From UBA2357 sp041916775 (GTDB taxonomy: Bacteria > Pseudomonadota > Gammaproteobacteria > Burkholderiales > Rhodocyclaceae): DNA of 64,000 nucleotides. Positions 61,950 to 64,000 of the stretch are shown here, piece by piece. The notes below the pieces were generated by a model, which was given only the letters and a program-made list of their open reading frames with translations, did no database searches and had not been told where the DNA came from. The position numbers were made by a program, and so were the translations under genes. The DNA is taken from the NCBI GenBank assembly GCA_041916775.1, contig JAYRYZ010000016.1, positions 1 to 64,000 of the forward strand, written 5' to 3'. Numbering within the stretch: position 1 is the first letter of the stretch; every line of letters starts with the position of its first letter.

Positions 61950-64000
61950 TCATCGCGCCGGCGCGGGGCCGAGCGCGTCGCGCAGCGCCCGCGCCTGCCT
62001 GTCCTGCGGAAAGCGCTGCAGCAACGCCTCTGCGTACGCGATGGCGTCGGCCAGTGCGTTTTGGTCGCGGCTCATGGTGGCGAGTGCGAAGAGGATTTCG
62101 CGGTCGTCGGGATGGCGCGCGTTCGCTTCGCGCAGGAGGCGAAGCGCGGCGCCCGGATCGCCGGCGCCCGACACCGCGAGGGCATGGACATAGCTGTAGT
62201 GGGCGGAGTGCGGTTCGGCTTCGGCCGCCTGCCTGAACCAGACGAGTGCATCGGCGAGACGCCCCTGCCGCACCAGCAGCAGCCCGAGCGTGTGACGCAG
62301 ATCCGCGTCGTGGGCAACGCGCTCGATACCCTCGCGCAAGAGCCGTTCCCCCTCGCCGTCGCGCTGCTGGAGGCGGTAGAGATCCGCCAGGTTGATGTAC
62401 GCGGCAGACGCGCGGGGGTCGAGGCGCAGCGCGGTGCGGAAGGCCTGCTCCGCCTGATCCGCCGCACCCACCGACATCGCCAGCAGTCCGCGCTGGATGT
62501 GCGCCTCCGGCAGGTCGGCATTCACCATCAACGACGTCTCGTACTCGGCGACTGCGCCGACCAGTTCGTCGCGAGCCGCAGCCGGCATCGGCTGAGGCGC
62601 CAGTGGTGCCAGCACGCGGGCGGCCTCCAGACGCACGATGCGGCTTCTGTCGCGCAAGTGCGGCCACCCCAGGTCGAGGCGTATCCGCGCATCCCGGACA
62701 TCGAGAAAGCGCAGCGCCACCGAGCGCACCAGGGGTTCGGGGTCGGCCAGTAGCTTCTGGACCGTCGGCAGCGGCGGGGCGCTCGCGCCGCTCGCGATGC
62801 GGCTCGCCGCGCTTGCGCGCACGATCGCCGAGAGGCTGGGGTTGTTCGCGACCTCGATCAGGCGCGCCGTCGCGTCCGGCTTTCCGCTCTCGGCGGCGTG
62901 AAAGGCCTCCGCAAAGTGCGGGCCGCGCGATCGGCTGTCGGGAAACCAGGTCTCGACCATCCCGGCGGCCCAGGGCGCACCCTCGTCGGCATGACATCCG
63001 GTGCAGGCGTTCGGCGTGCCGAGGCGCACCGAAAGGTCCGGGCGCGGAACCCGCAGGCTGTGATCGGCACGCCAGTCATTCACCATGTACACCCGCTCGG
63101 GCATGTGGCAGTTCTTGCACTGCGCGCCCGCGCTCCCGGCATCGTGATGGTGGTGCGTGCCGGCATCGTAGCGGCTGGCGAGGTGACAGCCGGTGCACAG
63201 GGCGTTACCTTCGGCACGCAGTTTCAGGTTGTGCGGGTCGTGACAGTTCGAGCACACGACGCCGGCCGTATGCATCTTGCTCTGCACGAAGGAGCCGTAC
63301 TCGAAGACTTCGTCCTTGATCTGCCCGTCGGGGAAGTACAACTGCGCCTCGAGCAGCGCGATCCGGTGGGTATTGCCCAGGGGCCTTCCACCATGTTCTC
63401 CGGCATGGATCGCCTCGCGCCGCGCGTGGCAGTGGGCGCAGGCCTCGACCTCCGCCGAGGCGGTGGGGCTGCCGGTCCGCAGCGGTTTGCCCGCCGCGTG
63501 GTCGAATGTCCATTGCGCCTGCTGCGTCCGGGCGAGCGGCACGACGAGTCCCTTGTCGTCGCCGGGTTGCGGCGCTCCGGCGCGGTCCGCCCCACGGGCC
63601 CACTCCACATGGCGTGCGCCCGGCCCATGACAGGCCTCGCAGGCCACGTTGATCTCGCTCCAGGTCGTGTCGTAGCGATCGCGCTCGAGATCATAGTTCT
63701 TCTGCAGGTTGGTCGAATGGCACTCGGCGCACTGGTGATTCCAGGTCTGGCTGCGCGCGGTCCAGTGCTGGGGATGGCGGCTGTCCATCCTCTCGTCGGG
63801 GTAGAGGTGAAACCAGCGCTGACCGCCCGCCTTGGCCGGACGACTGTCCCAGGCGAGGCCGAGCGCCTGAATGTGGCCGTTGGGGAATTCGATCAGGTAC
63901 TGCTGCAGCGGACTCCAGCCGAACGTGTACTTGATCCGGAAGTCCTGCATCCTGCCGTCCGGCCCGTCGGTGTGGACGAAGAACGCGCCGTCCCTGCGGA
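61950..64000 (-). CDS. Multiheme cytochrome c with TPR repeats (5' end outside window)
   Basis: At least 683 residues remain; the reading frame continues to the window edge, so the N-terminus is missing. Seven CXXCH motifs are seen (CAECH, CEACH, CAHCH, CSNCH, CTGCH twice, CKNCH), then an alpha-helical repeat region with HEAT-like and TPR segments (about 340-660, PDDREILFALATMSRDQN). This is the cytochrome-c554/NrfB-like family fused to TPRs that occurs with periplasmic redox systems. The FFVHTDGPDGR sequence before residue 1 of the visible ATG shows that the true start is upstream. Confidence 0.85.
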   Translation of the reverse strand, partial: RRDGAFFVHTDGPDGRMQDFRIKYTFGWSPLQQYLIEFPNGHIQALGLAWDSRPAKAGGQRWFHLYPDERMDSRHPQHWTARSQTWNHQCAECHSTNLQKNYDLERDRYDTTWSEINVACEACHGPGARHVEWARGADRAGAPQPGDDKGLVVPLARTQQAQWTFDHAAGKPLRTGSPTASAEVEACAHCHARREAIHAGEHGGRPLGNTHRIALLEAQLYFPDGQIKDEVFEYGSFVQSKMHTAGVVCSNCHDPHNLKLRAEGNALCTGCHLASRYDAGTHHHHDAGSAGAQCKNCHMPERVYMVNDWRADHSLRVPRPDLSVRLGTPNACTGCHADEGAPWAAGMVETWFPDSRSRGPHFAEAFHAAESGKPDATARLIEVANNPSLSAIVRASAASRIASGASAPPLPTVQKLLADPEPLVRSVALRFLDVRDARIRLDLGWPHLRDRSRIVRLEAARVLAPLAPQPMPAAARDELVGAVAEYETSLMVNADLPEAHIQRGLLAMSVGAADQAEQAFRTALRLDPRASAAYINLADLYRLQQRDGEGERLLREGIERVAHDADLRHTLGLLLVRQGRLADALVWFRQAAEAEPHSAHYSYVHALAVSGAGDPGAALRLLREANARHPDDREILFALATMSRDQNALADAIAYAEALLQRFPQDRQARALRDALGPAPAR

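Overview
The window is about 66-70% GC by eye, densely coded, and reads like a chromosome segment of a metabolically versatile betaproteobacterium, most likely of the Thauera/Azoarcus (Rhodocyclales) type. That placement is an inference from gene content: tripartite Tct transporters, guanidine and methylamine catabolism, many sensory systems and a multiheme cytochrome. No rRNA, tRNA, CRISPR array or intact insertion sequence was seen.

Layout. 0.2-1.5 kb: a YtfL/PaeA-type DUF21-CBS membrane protein. 1.5-5.9 kb (minus): a six-gene set of unfamiliar signalling proteins (roadblock/LC7, a roadblock-like protein, a receiver-like protein, PAS, PhnD-like), split by a 150-bp MITE-like element. 6.1-16.9 kb (plus): a secreted trypsin-like protease, then a complete Wsp-like chemosensory operon (MCP, CheB, CheR-TPR, CheA-REC, REC, HPt-REC-REC-GGDEF, two CheW) whose likely output is c-di-GMP. 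17.1-18.4 kb: a lipoprotein hydrolase. 18.5-28.3 kb (minus): a guanidine-utilisation operon (ABC transporter, CgdA/CgdB-like proteins, guanidine carboxylase, allophanate hydrolase) behind a clear guanidine-I (ykkC) riboswitch. 28.5-36.1 kb: an AbrB-type membrane protein, an ABC binding protein, a TctD/TctE-type two-component system and a TctCBA transporter. 36.3-43.2 kb: a DOMON-like protein, NamZ-type exo-muramidase, esterase, chemoreceptor, and an archaeal-type AMP/thymidine phosphorylase paired with a PRPP-synthetase-like gene. 43.4-49.0 kb (plus): a sigma-54-preceded methylamine operon in which the trimethylamine monooxygenase gene carries an in-frame amber codon, followed by heme-dependent dimethylamine N-demethylase genes and an SMR exporter.

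49.1-64.0 kb holds what looks like one regulatory unit: a patatin/beta-barrel protein, FixJ-type regulator, MipA-like porin, lone receiver, PAS sensor kinase, arylsulfatase, outer-membrane protein, pentameric ligand-gated ion channel, DUF2950 and DUF3300 proteins, and a multiheme cytochrome-TPR protein cut by the window end. Four of its promoter regions carry the same 18-bp near-palindrome (core GGACCAA), in three of them exactly 20 bp upstream of a -10-like hexamer. This fits class II activation by the FixJ-type regulator encoded inside the cluster. I did not find a known description of this local regulon, and it is the most promising candidate for something new.
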